From the NCBI GenBank assembly GCA_023053545.1, contig JAKZAN010000006.1, forward strand, positions 10,944,351 to 11,008,350: a DNA stretch of 64,000 nucleotides, given 5' to 3'. Below, piece after piece: positions 26,552 through 39,300 of this stretch (position 1 is its first letter; each line of letters starts with the position of its first letter). The stretch is from Lepidurus packardi (taxonomy: Eukaryota; Arthropoda; Branchiopoda; Notostraca; Triopsidae). The translations under genes were made by a program, and so were the position numbers. Under the pieces are notes generated by a model, which searched no databases, was not told where the DNA came from, and was given only the letters and a program-made list of their open reading frames with translations.

Positions 26552-26610
26552 TCTCTCTCTCTCTCACACTCTTTCTCTCTCTTTCTTTCTCTTCTCTGCT
26601 TCTCTCTTTT
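26552..26610. repeat. CT-rich low-complexity tract
   Basis: Nearly uninterrupted CT and CTTT units on the plus strand. The minus strand reads as an Arg/Glu-rich frame that is an artefact of composition. Confidence 0.85.
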
Positions 26611-29600
26611 TGCCTCCTGTGCCCAAAGCTTTTATATCTACCTAAAAGAGTGACAGAGTCAAAATCACGGGAGCTTCCGTTCGGGCTACGGAACTTCCGC
26701 TCCCACGAAATTTCCAGTCTTCGACAACTGACCAACATATATACATATAAATATGCACTGCGGGACTTTCGGACAGAGGATGACCACAACACAGGAAGCT
26801 TTTTACTTCAAATTCCAGTCAGACTTCTTGTTTCAAAAGGCCAAGTCTTTTCCCGAATTAAAATCATCCTTATCCCACAAGAATACTTCGGAGTGGAGAA
26901 GAAATCAATGTCACCAAACGGTGAACGGCGGTCAACACAGAGTTAGTCATTTGACATTTCCTTGTTCCACTTTTTCCTTGTCATTCTGCTCCCTGTTTTA
27001 TTCTGAAGAACGATTTAACGCTCCCGTATACCTTAGTTTCTTGAAGCGAAACGCTCACAGATGGCACTGATGTTTGTTATTGTTTTGCGAAAGCCTTACT
27101 TGAGAAAGTAGAAAATAAAGAAATGGAGAGCTAATTGCCGGCAAATCTACACTTGTTTTGCCTCCGAAAACTACAATTTATCGCCAAAGTCTAGTTCTAT
27201 AGCAGCACAATTTCCCAAACCAAGTCGCCTAACTTGCGGAACAAGATTTCGATTTGATTTCATTGAATAAAGTAGAGCTTGATTAAACAAAACATTTTTG
27301 AAAAAACGAAACATTCTTGTTGTCGAAATCTTTTAGGTAAGTTTACTGTCAATACACTTTTACATGAAATGTATTGCTCTTCTCCAAATGTTGTTCCGAA
27401 ATGCCCCATGCTTACGGCCTATAGCGAACTAAGCTGTGCGACTAACGACAGGAAGGAAGTCTGTTAAGGTTTGGACTTGCCCGCGTAAACTCTCTCCTTA
27501 GCGTATAATTTTGGGGGATCACGATGGCTTAGCAGCTCTCTTTTCTTGATACGGTTGATTACCTCCTACTTCGAACTTTTTTTTGGAAAAAAATGCAGCG
27601 ATGAGATTTTCTGATGGATGGAATAAAAACGCAAAGTGTGCGGACCCCGCACAGGTGAGACGACCCAGGTGGGCTTTGCGCAAACTTTTAATGGTGGCAG
27701 GCAGCGGGTTCTGTCGGTAAGTCTTCGGTACAACCTGCAACGAGTAATAAATGCCGTATAATAAATCCAATGCTTGGCGGAAACGAAACAGAAAGAAACC
27801 CTTTGCTGTTCTTCGTAAATTCTTCTGCACTTTTTCTCTTCATTCCATTTGACAAAGTCTGTAAATCTACAAGGCGACGAGAAGCATTAAAGAGAAAGGA
27901 ATTGTCCAACAAAAGAAATGTCTCAACAGGAGAAGCGGAATATTTTGAGTGATTTTATCCGTCCTTTTTCCGGATTTTAAGCAGCATTGGACGAGAAATG
28001 CGATAAGGAAAAATTGCAAAATATTGGAATAATAGAAGGGCAGTGAACTAGAAACTCGTAAAAGTGATTAATATGAAAAACTGACATTACTTTGATATTA
28101 CTACAATATAATGAGAATCTGCACACTCTTAAAGGTTCTACTTGCTGCCCTGAAATTTGCCACATTTGCTGACATGAATAACCCCAAAGATATTTTTGAC
28201 AAGACCGTATCTGTACATGTATCAATTCGGTTTACTTAGTTAATAAGTCTTGGATGTAACTACATGACAAGTACTTTTTTAACTATAGGTCCTGACAAAC
28301 GGTAAAAAGTAAGCAGACTTTTTAATCGCTTCTTCTGTTTCATGTTTCATGGTTTGCTTGAAGTACAGTATATGAAGGAACCAGGAAGTTTCGGCAAAGT
28401 TTCGCCAACCACGAGTGTTCTGCCAAAATTTTGTCGTTTCTAAGGACTTCGTAAAGGTAAGCGAGTGTAAACACAACTTTAAGAGGGTTCGAAATAGCAA
28501 TCGCAATCTTGAACCACCCACCCTCAGTGTATATACCACAAGCCGACTGAGACTTGAAAAAAAAATGAGAAGAGGTCTTTGCCCATGGAAGGACCACCAT
28601 ACCCGAGCAACCTTCCCGGAACAATCTGGAGGTTAACGTTATGAGGCGGCATCACTCGAGTTTAGACAAACTCCTTGGCTCTAGAACGAAAAATCAGGCT
28701 AAAAATCCCTGACCGCTTTTAATCTTTTCCATTTATTTCTACCTAAAACCATTTCTAAGATAACCCTTACAGCCACTAGCATCGCTAGATCTCCTTTTAC
28801 CTACCCTTAACCCTTCCACTGATACTCTGCTTGATCTTTACATGACGTCGATCATGTGACGCCACGAGCTTCCCAGTTTTTCTTCGTTTTCTTCGCCGGT
28901 TTCGGGTCGCAAATTGCCGTGCAATACAACGGTAAACCCAGAATTTAAAGGTAGTTTTCGTTAAAGATGGAAAGTTGGTGTAAGTTAAAAAAAATAAAAG
29001 AAAAGTGGATTTTCAACGTATTTCCCCGAATCCCCACTTCTGTTTGAAATATTCATCATGAGGGCGTGTTTTGGCTTATTTTATAAATAACTCATAAAAG
29101 CGAACGGAGCAATTTCACGGGTAAAACTCGATTAGTATGCCAAGACCCGTATAATACAACTCGGTGAACCATTTTGGCGAAAATAATCCTTTCAGATAAT
29201 TATGCTAGGAGCCTGAGAGAGTTTTAGCCGACAACGCAAGCCTGGGACCATCCGGAAAAGGATAGCGAGAAAATTATGAAAAGCTGTAAGTGCTAAGTTT
29301 TTGGCTAGTGCTTTTATATAGCCTGGACAAGCGGTGAGCCTTTTTCTTGGCAGTCAGGGGACTCCGTGGTAAATTTGATTAGGTGACGACGATAAAACGC
29401 CGTCACACGCTTGCCAAACAAATCCCAAAACTTCGGATCCGAAATCTCCCCAAATCCTCCCAAAAAGGAATGCTGCTTTATCCTGTGGTACCAAGGCTAA
29501 GCCAGCCAATCCTACCACAATAATGTCTTCAATTTTTTCCTGCCCTTCTGCTCCTCTCATCATCCAAGCTCGAAAGCCAGTAACAATACTTCCATAAAGC

Positions 29601-31800
29601 AAATAGCCCCAAAACAAATTGAGCATTTCTCTCTACCAAGTATGAATGGACAGACAGCGTCTTTTGGAAGATATTTGAACCATTCCGGCATTCTTTAAAG
29701 GTGGTCTGATTTAAGAATAGCGACAAACAGTCCCAGATCAAGAAAAAAAATCACGAACAGGACCACAAAGAATACAAGATTTTGACTAAAACTGTGTTGT
29801 GGACAGCTCTGAAAGCTTCGGGGCTAGGTGGCTTTTATTTCAAGGCTTTCCTAATCCCAAATCTCTGGTACAAAAGAGGCGTCGCAGCAAGGGAGAAAAA
29901 ACTAGTAGCACTAAAAAGCGTTAGTGACAATAGCTTTCCCAAAACAGTCCTATATCTCTTTAGCTGGGGCTCTTATGGAAGCGACTTTGGTTGGAGTTCC
30001 ACACAAAGCTTTTCTGGAAGAGAATGGGTTTCTTGGGGTTTGCTGCAAAACCCCAAGCGAAGAAACTGAGGAGAGCTACAACAAAAACGTGAGAATCTCC
30101 GTAATTAAAGCTTCGCTGATTCATTCCACGCAGGAGAGACAGGACTTACCGAATGGAGTCAAAGAAATTCGGCTCCAACACCCCCCCCCAATAAACAAAA
30201 GAACTAGGCATAAAGACGTTATACTTTGCGTATGAAAAGCCTAGATGGTTTGCTGCTTTTGACCTGTATTTTGAGCAAAGTAAATTACTACTGGAAGTTT
30301 TCACACCTTCACTATTAACTCGTTCTCTCGCTGGGTGCCAGAGCGAAAAATCTGTCCCAGAACTCCTTAAACCTATACTATCCAAGTCCCCTTGTCTTTC
30401 TCTTTCCCATACCCCCAATACAATTACCAGGACAATAGTCAACTTCCACCGCATTATATTATCCCGCTAAGCGCAATATGAATGAAGCAATTAGTAAAAG
30501 AAAAAGTTTATTGTATCTAATTTTCTTAACCTACATTTTTTGAATACCTACGTATGCCTTTTCTAAACATAAATTTCCTCGATTAATTTAAGGGTATGTT
30601 TAAGCCGCAACATTACGAAAGATCAAAGTGTTTTAAATAAAAAGTTATACCAACTACTTATTTTAACAGAGGAAACCCAATCCTGGAATAATTCTGGTGG
30701 TTTATCGTTTCTAGCTCTAGTCTTCAAACCAGGTGGATGCCTTCGCGTAATTCGCCAAAAATTAACCAACTTAATCTCGTAGAACCTCGTAAACTACTGC
30801 AGTTCAGTTGACAATTATCCGTAGAAAAACCTTTATCAACTCTGGTATACCAAGGACTTTTCCTCCAATTCCTCTTTCACGATTTATTCAAATCCAATCC
30901 TTTTCATTTTCTTAAACAGTCTATTTAATGAATAAATAAGTAAATATAATGAATTAATATTCTTATTATTCATATGCCGTCTATTTACAATTCATCACAA
31001 TATCAACAATATTGCCCATGAGGTTACGTAACATGATTCATTTTTATTTGACTGATTTTGAATTACTTTTAAAACCGTTGCAATCGTCACATTCTACGTC
31101 TTCATTCTTATGTAAAATAATTGCAAAGCAAATATATAAGGGAGAAAAAAAAAGACATTGTAAAGGTTCCAAAATTTCTAACAGAGCTCAAATCCCGTTT
31201 AGCTTACTTTGAACATGTTCGAAAACCGACTCAGTATTCGAACGATCTTTCCAGAAAATTCCACGATCTCATAAAATAAAGCGGTCACTTATTTTCGCTT
31301 TATATGTATACAAACCATGGGTCGGTCAAGTGCCAACAAAACCCCACCTCGCAAATTCGTACTAAACCTTCCGTCAGAGCCAAGACACGTCCCGAAGTAT
31401 TGGCCTAAAAGTCGCTATAAAAAGGCTCTCTCTCCTCTTACACCAACTCTCCCAAGTTAGCAATTAGCGTGTTTTTCCGGGAACACGGTCTTGCTCTCAA
31501 GGAAAACTTCAAAGGATATCAAGAAGTCTGAGGCCGGGAAAAAGGGAGCATAACTCCTTCTATCTCTATCTTTTCTACCCAAGAGTTTCTCTGCAGAAGA
31601 ATCCCAAAAGTAAGCTCCCAAATAAAGAAATTCCACTGTCAACGACGCGAACTTCGAGCGCGCTAGGCGAATTTCTGCTATACTGAAGTAGCGACTTAAT
31701 GAGCGGTGACCAACTTACTACCTCCCTCAACCCCCTTTATTCTCCCTTCCACAACAATCGTGGTGGAATGGAACTAACCATTCCTGATGAAGCAAATAAA

Positions 31801-31829
31801 CTAACTAACTAACTAATAAATAAACTAAT
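31801..31829. repeat. (CTAA)n tetranucleotide repeat
   Basis: Four CTAA units grade into AATA and AACTAA variants. Confidence 0.8.
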
Positions 31830-33119
31830 CGCAAGAAATTAACTATATCTGTGAAGCTTATGAGCCCTAAAGAAAGAAAAGTTACAGAAGCTACCTCCAA
31901 CGGTATGTTGAAACCGGAAAATCCTCCTCAGCCAACCGAAAGACGCTTTCCTCTTAAACAATTCAGAAAAAAAACTCTTCAAATTAGCAAAGGAAAGGAA
32001 CCTGTCAGCGCACTAGCTAAACTAGTCAGCACGTGTCCGAGTCCTCGCTTGGCGCCAGTCGACATTGACTGATCATTACTCTTATAACGACAAAAAGGGG
32101 TGACGCCATAGAAAATTCAGAGAATAAGTAACGTGATTTGCGCCAAATTTCTCTAAATGGTCATCAAATGGCCAGAGAACCACACAGGTGTTCTCCAAGA
32201 CCACTGTCGCTTGCAACCTCATTTTTTAAGTGAGGGGTTGGCGATACAACGACCCATTTACCCTATGCCTATACGGGTTAGCTAACGGTCACGGTAGTAG
32301 TAACGTTCAACATCCGAGGAGTGGAGAGGACAATATTTGCAGACTCTGAAAGAAAGACAGTGAAAAGAAGAATATCGAAAGAAATACGAAACGTGAAGGT
32401 GATTGACTCCGCGCAGGTGCACGCGCAGCTTTATCTGCTCGTCAAGCATGGCCTATAAGTCAAATAACGTTATTAACTCAATAAAAAAGGCAGGGATACT
32501 GTTGTTTTCCCTTTCTTCAAATTTTATACTGCTTTTTGAGTAACGAAGTACTTAAAAAATACTTTTCTTTAACTTTTAGTAAAGACTTGTTTGTTCACAT
32601 AATGTTATTTAAACGCTAATTCCTTATATTGTACGGAAATTCTTAAACTTATTACCTAGTTCCGCTTTTTCTGAAAAAGTAATGAATTATTAAGCTTCTG
32701 AAACCATTGGGTAGTTTTCTTTGTTAGATTTCTGAAATTTCATAAATTCGTAATTCATTCATTGAATTGCGCTAATTAATACTTAGGCTAATAAGAATAT
32801 GAGAGCAGTTCCTCCTGAAAACTACAAAGGTAACGGAAGTATTAGCCCAGCAATCCAAAAGTTTCAACTGTGATCCATGATTGACGAAAAAATGAGCGGA
32901 GTAAGGAAAAGAAGTAGGATTTTCAAAACGACTCGAAATTGTATATTAATCGTACAAACACCTCATCATTTCTAGGACTAGTTCCGATGGCCCTGACTGA
33001 ATATATGGCATGAGGTCTTTGATCCGTATACCTTACCTTTCCCCCATACGCATTAATGTTCCAACTGCGTCCTATATCGTACGTCTTTACCGGCTTGCAC
33101 CTGCCCTAAAAAATCGTAG

Positions 33120-33377
33120 AACCAACGCCATGTAGAATGCACTCTTAGGAAGGGAAATAAAACTGGGGGCAAAAATCGAAGACAAGAGCTTGCGCACGAT
33201 GACTTGTGCGGCATTATCGAGAGCAGTCGCGCCTTATTGTTCCTGCCGTTAATTCTTCGCTCCGCCAGCCAATTGTTTCAAGCGCGCGTCTTTGCCGAGC
33301 CAACGCCTTATTTCGGGTGCCTTACGCCTCGTCTCTACAATAGCGAAGCCGTAAAACGGCCGATGCACTCCGCTTGA
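33120..33377 (+). other. CpG-rich island with an 85-codon open frame lacking a start
   Basis: Between in-frame TAG (33117-33119) and TGA (33375-33377) the plus strand is open for 85 codons with no ATG until near the end (33363). The last 190 bases are far richer in G, C and CpG than the flanks. AGCGAAGCC at 33342-33350 pairs with GGCTTCGCT at 33385-33393. No domain is recognised. It could be an exon, a transposon fragment or a regulatory CpG island. The open frame is consistent with GC-rich composition alone. Confidence 0.25.
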
Positions 33378-36300
33378 CTCGCGAGGCTTCGCTTGTTTAC
33401 CTCTCCTTGACGGGTCCATCTTCATGATCTTCAGCTCGCATTCCTCTTATCAGACTAATATGCTTAGCTCACGTAACCACTTACAAGCTACCCAAGTTTT
33501 CAATCCTGTTTTTTTATACTTAACAAAAAGAGATAAAGTTAATTAACATTTGAGGAAATTCTTTTGACAACGATCAGAAAGTTTCTTCGTTTTTTTTGTT
33601 TTTTTAAATTACCTTTCTTTGTGTTGGGTAAGCCTGGTCTTATTCTCTCTTATCCATACATGCACTCCTTTTACTCTCTTGTAAATTAAGGGAAGGATAA
33701 TAAACGCAAGTGAAATGAGTAGACGGTATGAGTCGCTTCCCACTTTCGCTCCTTGCCAAGCGTTGCGAATGTGCACATGTAGATATAAAGACGCGTTGCT
33801 GGCACGAGCCAACAAGCCAGAAGAGCACATCCGCTCGTCTTTGGCGAGGCTATCGCGTGAGGCTTTGGGAGAATCCAGGCAACGCCTTTCTTTTCTACGC
33901 TTTAATACAATACCATACAGCACTCCAGCCTATATCTTTCCAAGTAATAAAAAGGAGAAGAAAGAAAGAAGTTCAAAAAGAGGACAATGAACTGCCATGT
34001 CAAAACTCGAGACCTATCCCTCAACGTTAGTTGAGGTGTGGTCGATACACCTGTTGCAAGCTGGCCAACATGAGTCTCTGGAATCTGATTTCTCTGCAAG
34101 TTCATAAATCAAAACGATCAAATGGACGTCCATATATATTGTCTTATTGGAGTATGCTGAAATAAGACGAGGTAACTAAGCCCGAACTGGTTCTGTTTGA
34201 CAACCACGAACTGCATACAATCCTCTACGAGTTATATTCTGGAAAAGGTAGCTTATGCTCATCAACTAGATAAAAAAAAATTGAGATACACTTAAGGTCA
34301 TAAGTTATGGGTGCAGATAATAAGTTTTACAATTGTGTGGGTAAGGACATTTTTTAGGTATAATTTAATTGAAAGAAACAGCAATCAATGAACTATTTGG
34401 CCCCTTTTGAAACAAAAATTACCAAAGACTGAAAAATCTTCTCATTTTTTACCATAGATATATGTAAATTTTTATTAGAATTTCCGAATGGTGACGCCGT
34501 CCTAGGTGTTTAGAACAGTTTATTTTGTCCAAACATTAATTATTCTCAATTACTTTTACAAATAAACTCAACATTTTCATTGCAAATTTAAAAATATCTG
34601 ATTGACATAAAAGTAGAGGACCTATACCCTAATGCTCGCCCCCCAACCCTTTTTATAAAGAAATAACGACGGTAACAGCCGTACTACAAATAACTTATTA
34701 AAAAATAGTGTGGGTATTAAACTAGTAATAGTATTTTAGTATTAGTAAATTAGTACTAGTATATTAAATTAGTACAGAAATTAGTATTACAAAAGTACCT
34801 GGTACTAGAAATTTTTGCGCTATATGAAGTTACGAAGGTGTTGTATTTACATTCGTTCCAAAATTGTGAAAAATTGACATATATCCTTCGTTTCCAATTA
34901 AAATTTACTCCCAAATATACGGCTAAAAGGTATCATTATTAACTGTAAAGGAATTTACGGAACCAAAACAGTCCGGAGGATTCATACACCCATTCAAGTC
35001 GCTGGTTAAACTCTATTCCGTCGCACTTGAGTTCGGGTTTCCTGCCCCTCACGTTAAAAGTAGTAAAATGAAAATAAAAAATAAAAATAAGGATGCAGAT
35101 GGTACTGGCATAATAACATGACCAAAGCGTACCTTCAGGAAATCCAACTTGACTTTCAACCGCACCCTTTCTTCCTCTTTCTAATACCGTTCCAGTTTCT
35201 TGGAAGTAAATCCCATAGAGGTGAGGCTATTTATTTTATTTGTGTATTTTCTTACCAGTTATTGTTTATCCCCTATAAAGTTAATAACGTTATAGAAATA
35301 TGACTCATATTTAGAAAACTCGCTACAAAATGTTAACGACCAATTTAAAAGTATTTGTGCGATACCTTTTTTTTAATAAAGTAGCAGTCGAAAATTCACC
35401 AGAGAACTCGCATGAGTATATACCTGTCGCGAAGCTGCTGCTATATAGCATTATGGAGGAAGGCAATCATAGTCGCATTGTTGCCTGGAATGGTAAGTTT
35501 CCGGTGTCGTCGTCAAGTCTCTCTCTCATTCTAACTTTTCTCTCGCTTCCCCATTTTTCTTCAACAACATCCACCACGAGGAAGTCGAGAATCGGAGAGT
35601 GTTCGGAGCACGAGGATATACGTTCTACATGAGTCCCCATGCGAAACAGTCTTGGCACAAGACTCTTCCGCTTCGCAAGTGGAAAGAGTTTGGACTCGCG
35701 AGCAAAGGATTTCCAAGGCAGGAACCTCCAACAAGAAACAAAAAAGACCGATATAGTCCCAGAGGGTAACACGTTGCACCTGTCAGGTGTCAGAAGTACG
35801 ACACAGCAAATTAAGCCTTCCTGCAGTTCGTATAAGGATACCAGTCGTTTGTTCTAATAACAACCATTTAAATGGCAAAAGAGTTTTCCAAGGTAAACTA
35901 TACGAGTTCATAGCAAAAATAAATAAAACACAAACAGTTCATTAAGGAAATTTGTATTGAGTCCAGAGGTAAAAAAGAGGCTAGCCTGAAATTATGTTAT
36001 CAGCTTTAGCAAATCTTAATTATATTCCCCATCTTTACGGCAAAATTGAGCAAGTTTCCAGTTTAAAACAACTCCAATTATTGGTAAGAAGTTACAAGAA
36101 GAAAGGCTATCATAACAAAGAAGAGAAGGTCCCGTACAAGGACAGGGAGTAAGAACTGGCACGTGCATAATTTTCCCGTTGCGTCTTCACATTAAGGATC
36201 TTATCAAGTCGCCTCCTGTCCCAATTGGGAACTCCAATTAAGCCCCCAGATGGGCTTATTATGCACAATATGCACGAGACAGTTTCCTTAGAGAATGGAA

Positions 36301-39300
36301 TTAGGACTATGGATATATAGTACGTAGAATATCCGGTCTTTGTTAAAAAATTTCCTTTGAACATTCTCCTCGCAGAAACCTCACACAAAAAGCTACCATT
36401 TGTATTTTAAAAGACCTACAACAAAGGAATAATTAATTCTTTTTAAATTTCCGAATCTTTCCATACTGTATGTGAAAAACCGTCGGTTTCTAAGGCTAAA
36501 ATCGCCTTTCACTTTAATTTCGAATTATGTCTTCATTATATTTTACACTAAGGCAAGAGTTCAAAACGGGCTATTGATGAATAATTCAGCGAGTACGATG
36601 CCCAGCCCCTAAAACAAATGTCAAGTAACATGAATTAATAACTAGTGCGACTTTGAACCAAGTTTCCCTATTATGCCACCTGTATCTCAAGCTAAGACAG
36701 CTAATTACCGACCCTATTGTAGATCGAAAACGCAATGCGCTATCCATTTCATTTATTCAATTCTGCTAAGCGTGGTTGCGATTCCGTACCAGGTCCTGTA
36801 CTTTGCACGCTTCGAAAAGCAACAAAGAGATACAAACGAAGCGCGGCATGGTTTTGATGAGGTAAAAAGTGAATCAGGTCATTTGGCTGATCTAATGCTG
36901 GAAATGTGTGTATTGTACTATTGTTGCGGTAAGGCGTTACAAATTATTCCCCTGCTTGAGTGTTTAGCATAGTGTATACAAATACTGGCCCGTGTAGGTT
37001 CCTATTTGGCTCCGCTCCTTTGATCAAGGGTGACAATACACGCAGTCATCATTTACATGCCCTTTTGCTCAAAGCTGGGAAAAGTGCAGGCCACTGGAAC
37101 CCAAATCAACGATACGTTCTTCATTTACGACGCATGTCGTCTTTAAACACTCAAAAGCACACAGACACACTTTTATCTAAGCATTTCCCGCCTTTTCAAT
37201 ACCAAACACCTGTCAGAACAGCAGTTACAGCTTTTTAATGCGCTCCACTTAGCTAGCTTTCTTATCAAATCAATTATCAGGACAAGCGAATCAATTCGCG
37301 ACTCATCAACCATCAACTATCAACCAAATCCCCTTCAGCCTCAAGTCTTACAGAAAGATTCGGCATTCTTTTTTAGAAGACATTTTTATAAGAAGGAAAA
37401 GGCAAAAGCGCACAACGTGCTCCGTTTCCATTGCCCTCCTTTCGGTTTTCTAAATCTGGCCGTGCAGCTCAAAAGAAATCCACAAGTCACGGATTGTGAA
37501 ATTTCAATCCACGAAACTCAAATCCCGTTTCGCACATAATTTAAGACCACCAAGGTTTGTACCAAAACTCCGTTTTCGCTAGGAAAGAATAGTAATAGTT
37601 AGATTAATTAACGATCTGGCCAAACTTGCGAGAGGTGAAACCGTTATGGGAACATCCATCAAAGGGTTAGGCAATCTTATTCTAATCTTTTTGACTTTGA
37701 ACCATGTTTGAATCCTGTTTCCAGAACGATTTAAAATGTTAAAAGGTTTGAAACTCTTCTCTGGAACCTTTCTCGAAGTCTTCAAATCTCTTACCAAGAG
37801 TTCAGTTCGCTTACTTACTCAGAATAATGCACAGTCTGGGAATTACTCTTTCTAGAGTCTCATAACTTAATGCCAAATGATTCACCCGTACACTTAAAGC
37901 CTGAATGAAGATTTAAGTTAAGTTTCTCGTCTTTTCTTGAAGATTTCTGTAGCCCTCGTTTCTTATTCTTAATCCATTATGAAACTTCAATTCAACTGCA
38001 GATTCGATTCGATTCAACTACAAATCCAACTGCTGATTCACCTGCGGCTACGATTTGTTTGAACTCGAGATTCGTTTCATATGAACCTCCGCAACTTCTC
38101 TCCCTTGAAACCCCTGCCAATATTCAAGGATCCAGCTCGAAATACCTATAAGGCAATATATATTTTCGTTTTATCCTTTGCACGAACGCGACTGAGCAAA
38201 TGTAAACTTCACCGTTTAATTGCCAAGATTTCTTCTTCTTTGCTATTCAAACCCCAATTTTTTCAGTTTTGTTTCCCTGAAAACCATGGTAAGGTCGGGC
38301 GTCCACAAAACTAAATAAAAGTGAGAAAATTTCCTACCAAGGTCTTTTAATTCCATTTCTAGGTTTCCCTCTCCAAAGCCCGTTTTTGGAGGCCTCCACA
38401 CGTGTTTCCATTATTTGGTGACGTAGTTAGGTAGATAGAAGCTTGGGTGGAAGCTCGCTGTTATCTAAAGCTATGCTTCGTTATCGATGATTGGAGTGTT
38501 AGGGGATGAGAACAAGCGCAATTGTGGCCAGAATTTTGGCAACGCTGCGATGCACTTGACAGAGTTTCTCTCACCTGTGCAGCTGATGCGTGGTTCCACA
38601 TACACGCCAGGGCCATTATACCCCCCCTCCCCCAGTCTTTCTTGGAACAACAACAAAGAATATAAGACAAATTACCAAAACTCGAAAGAGACTTCACAAA
38701 ATCGTTCAAGTTCCTTACAAAACTTGGAAATTTATTTTGCTAAATGTCCTAAAGTTATTCCCTAAGTAAATTGCGTCCAAATTGAGTCACAAAAAGGCCA
38801 ACAACCTTTTGGATGAAAAGCTTAGAAGCTCTGAAGTCCCTTAAACATCAAAAAGAACTTCAGACGCAAAAGTTCATACGACAGCTTCTAGTGCCAATAC
38901 CTCTCTTGTTTTTTTCTTTTTTAAAATTCGAGAAGTCTGAGCAAAGAAGCATTGTAATGTGTTCGTAGGTTTACAATTAGAGCACAAAGTTGACATCCAC
39001 AGATTGAGTTTCTTCTACACCTTAGACCGTTTCGTGTTCGCATTTCTGCAGAAAAAGAAGACAAACCACATCTCTCGGATCCACACCCTTCGCTGGTAGT
39101 TAAGTTACTGTGTCACTGCATATAAGACAGGTTTAATACGATCATCCTTCCAAGTTTTGAGAAATCGCTTCGATCGAGAGTTTTAAGAATCAATCACGGG
39201 AAAAAATTAAGCTTTCTTACAGTAAAGAATAGGAATGCATCTTTAATACGTTTTCTAGAAGAAAAAAATTAATCTGCAATGTAACTACCGAACCTTTTAA

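Larger units (their letters stand above)
16199..33119. other. Long stretch without a recognised gene
   Basis: No gene could be assigned over 16.9 kb. GC-balanced islands where several frames are open at once occur at 17.3-17.75, 18.25-18.67, 19.87-20.29, 20.93-21.14, 27.5-27.9, 28.3-28.6 and 29.35-30.45 kb. None showed a family motif. Simple sequence includes an 11-base C tract at 22363-22373, a CA/TG block near 24.25 kb, a CT-rich block near 26.55 kb and a CTAA repeat near 31.8 kb. The rest is AT-rich. Confidence 0.4.

Noticed and set aside
28340-28624. GGGTTCGAAAT at 28.49 kb as a tRNA T-arm
   Set aside because: No A box or acceptor-stem pairing at the right distance on either strand. Similar single TTCGA matches elsewhere were also rejected, so no tRNA gene is called.
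30146-30454. Minus-strand frame with a hydrophobic start that looks like a signal peptide, and a donor at its end
   Set aside because: The N-terminus is hydrophobic and CATTCG|GTAAGT follows, but the rest is unremarkable and no further exon could be joined.
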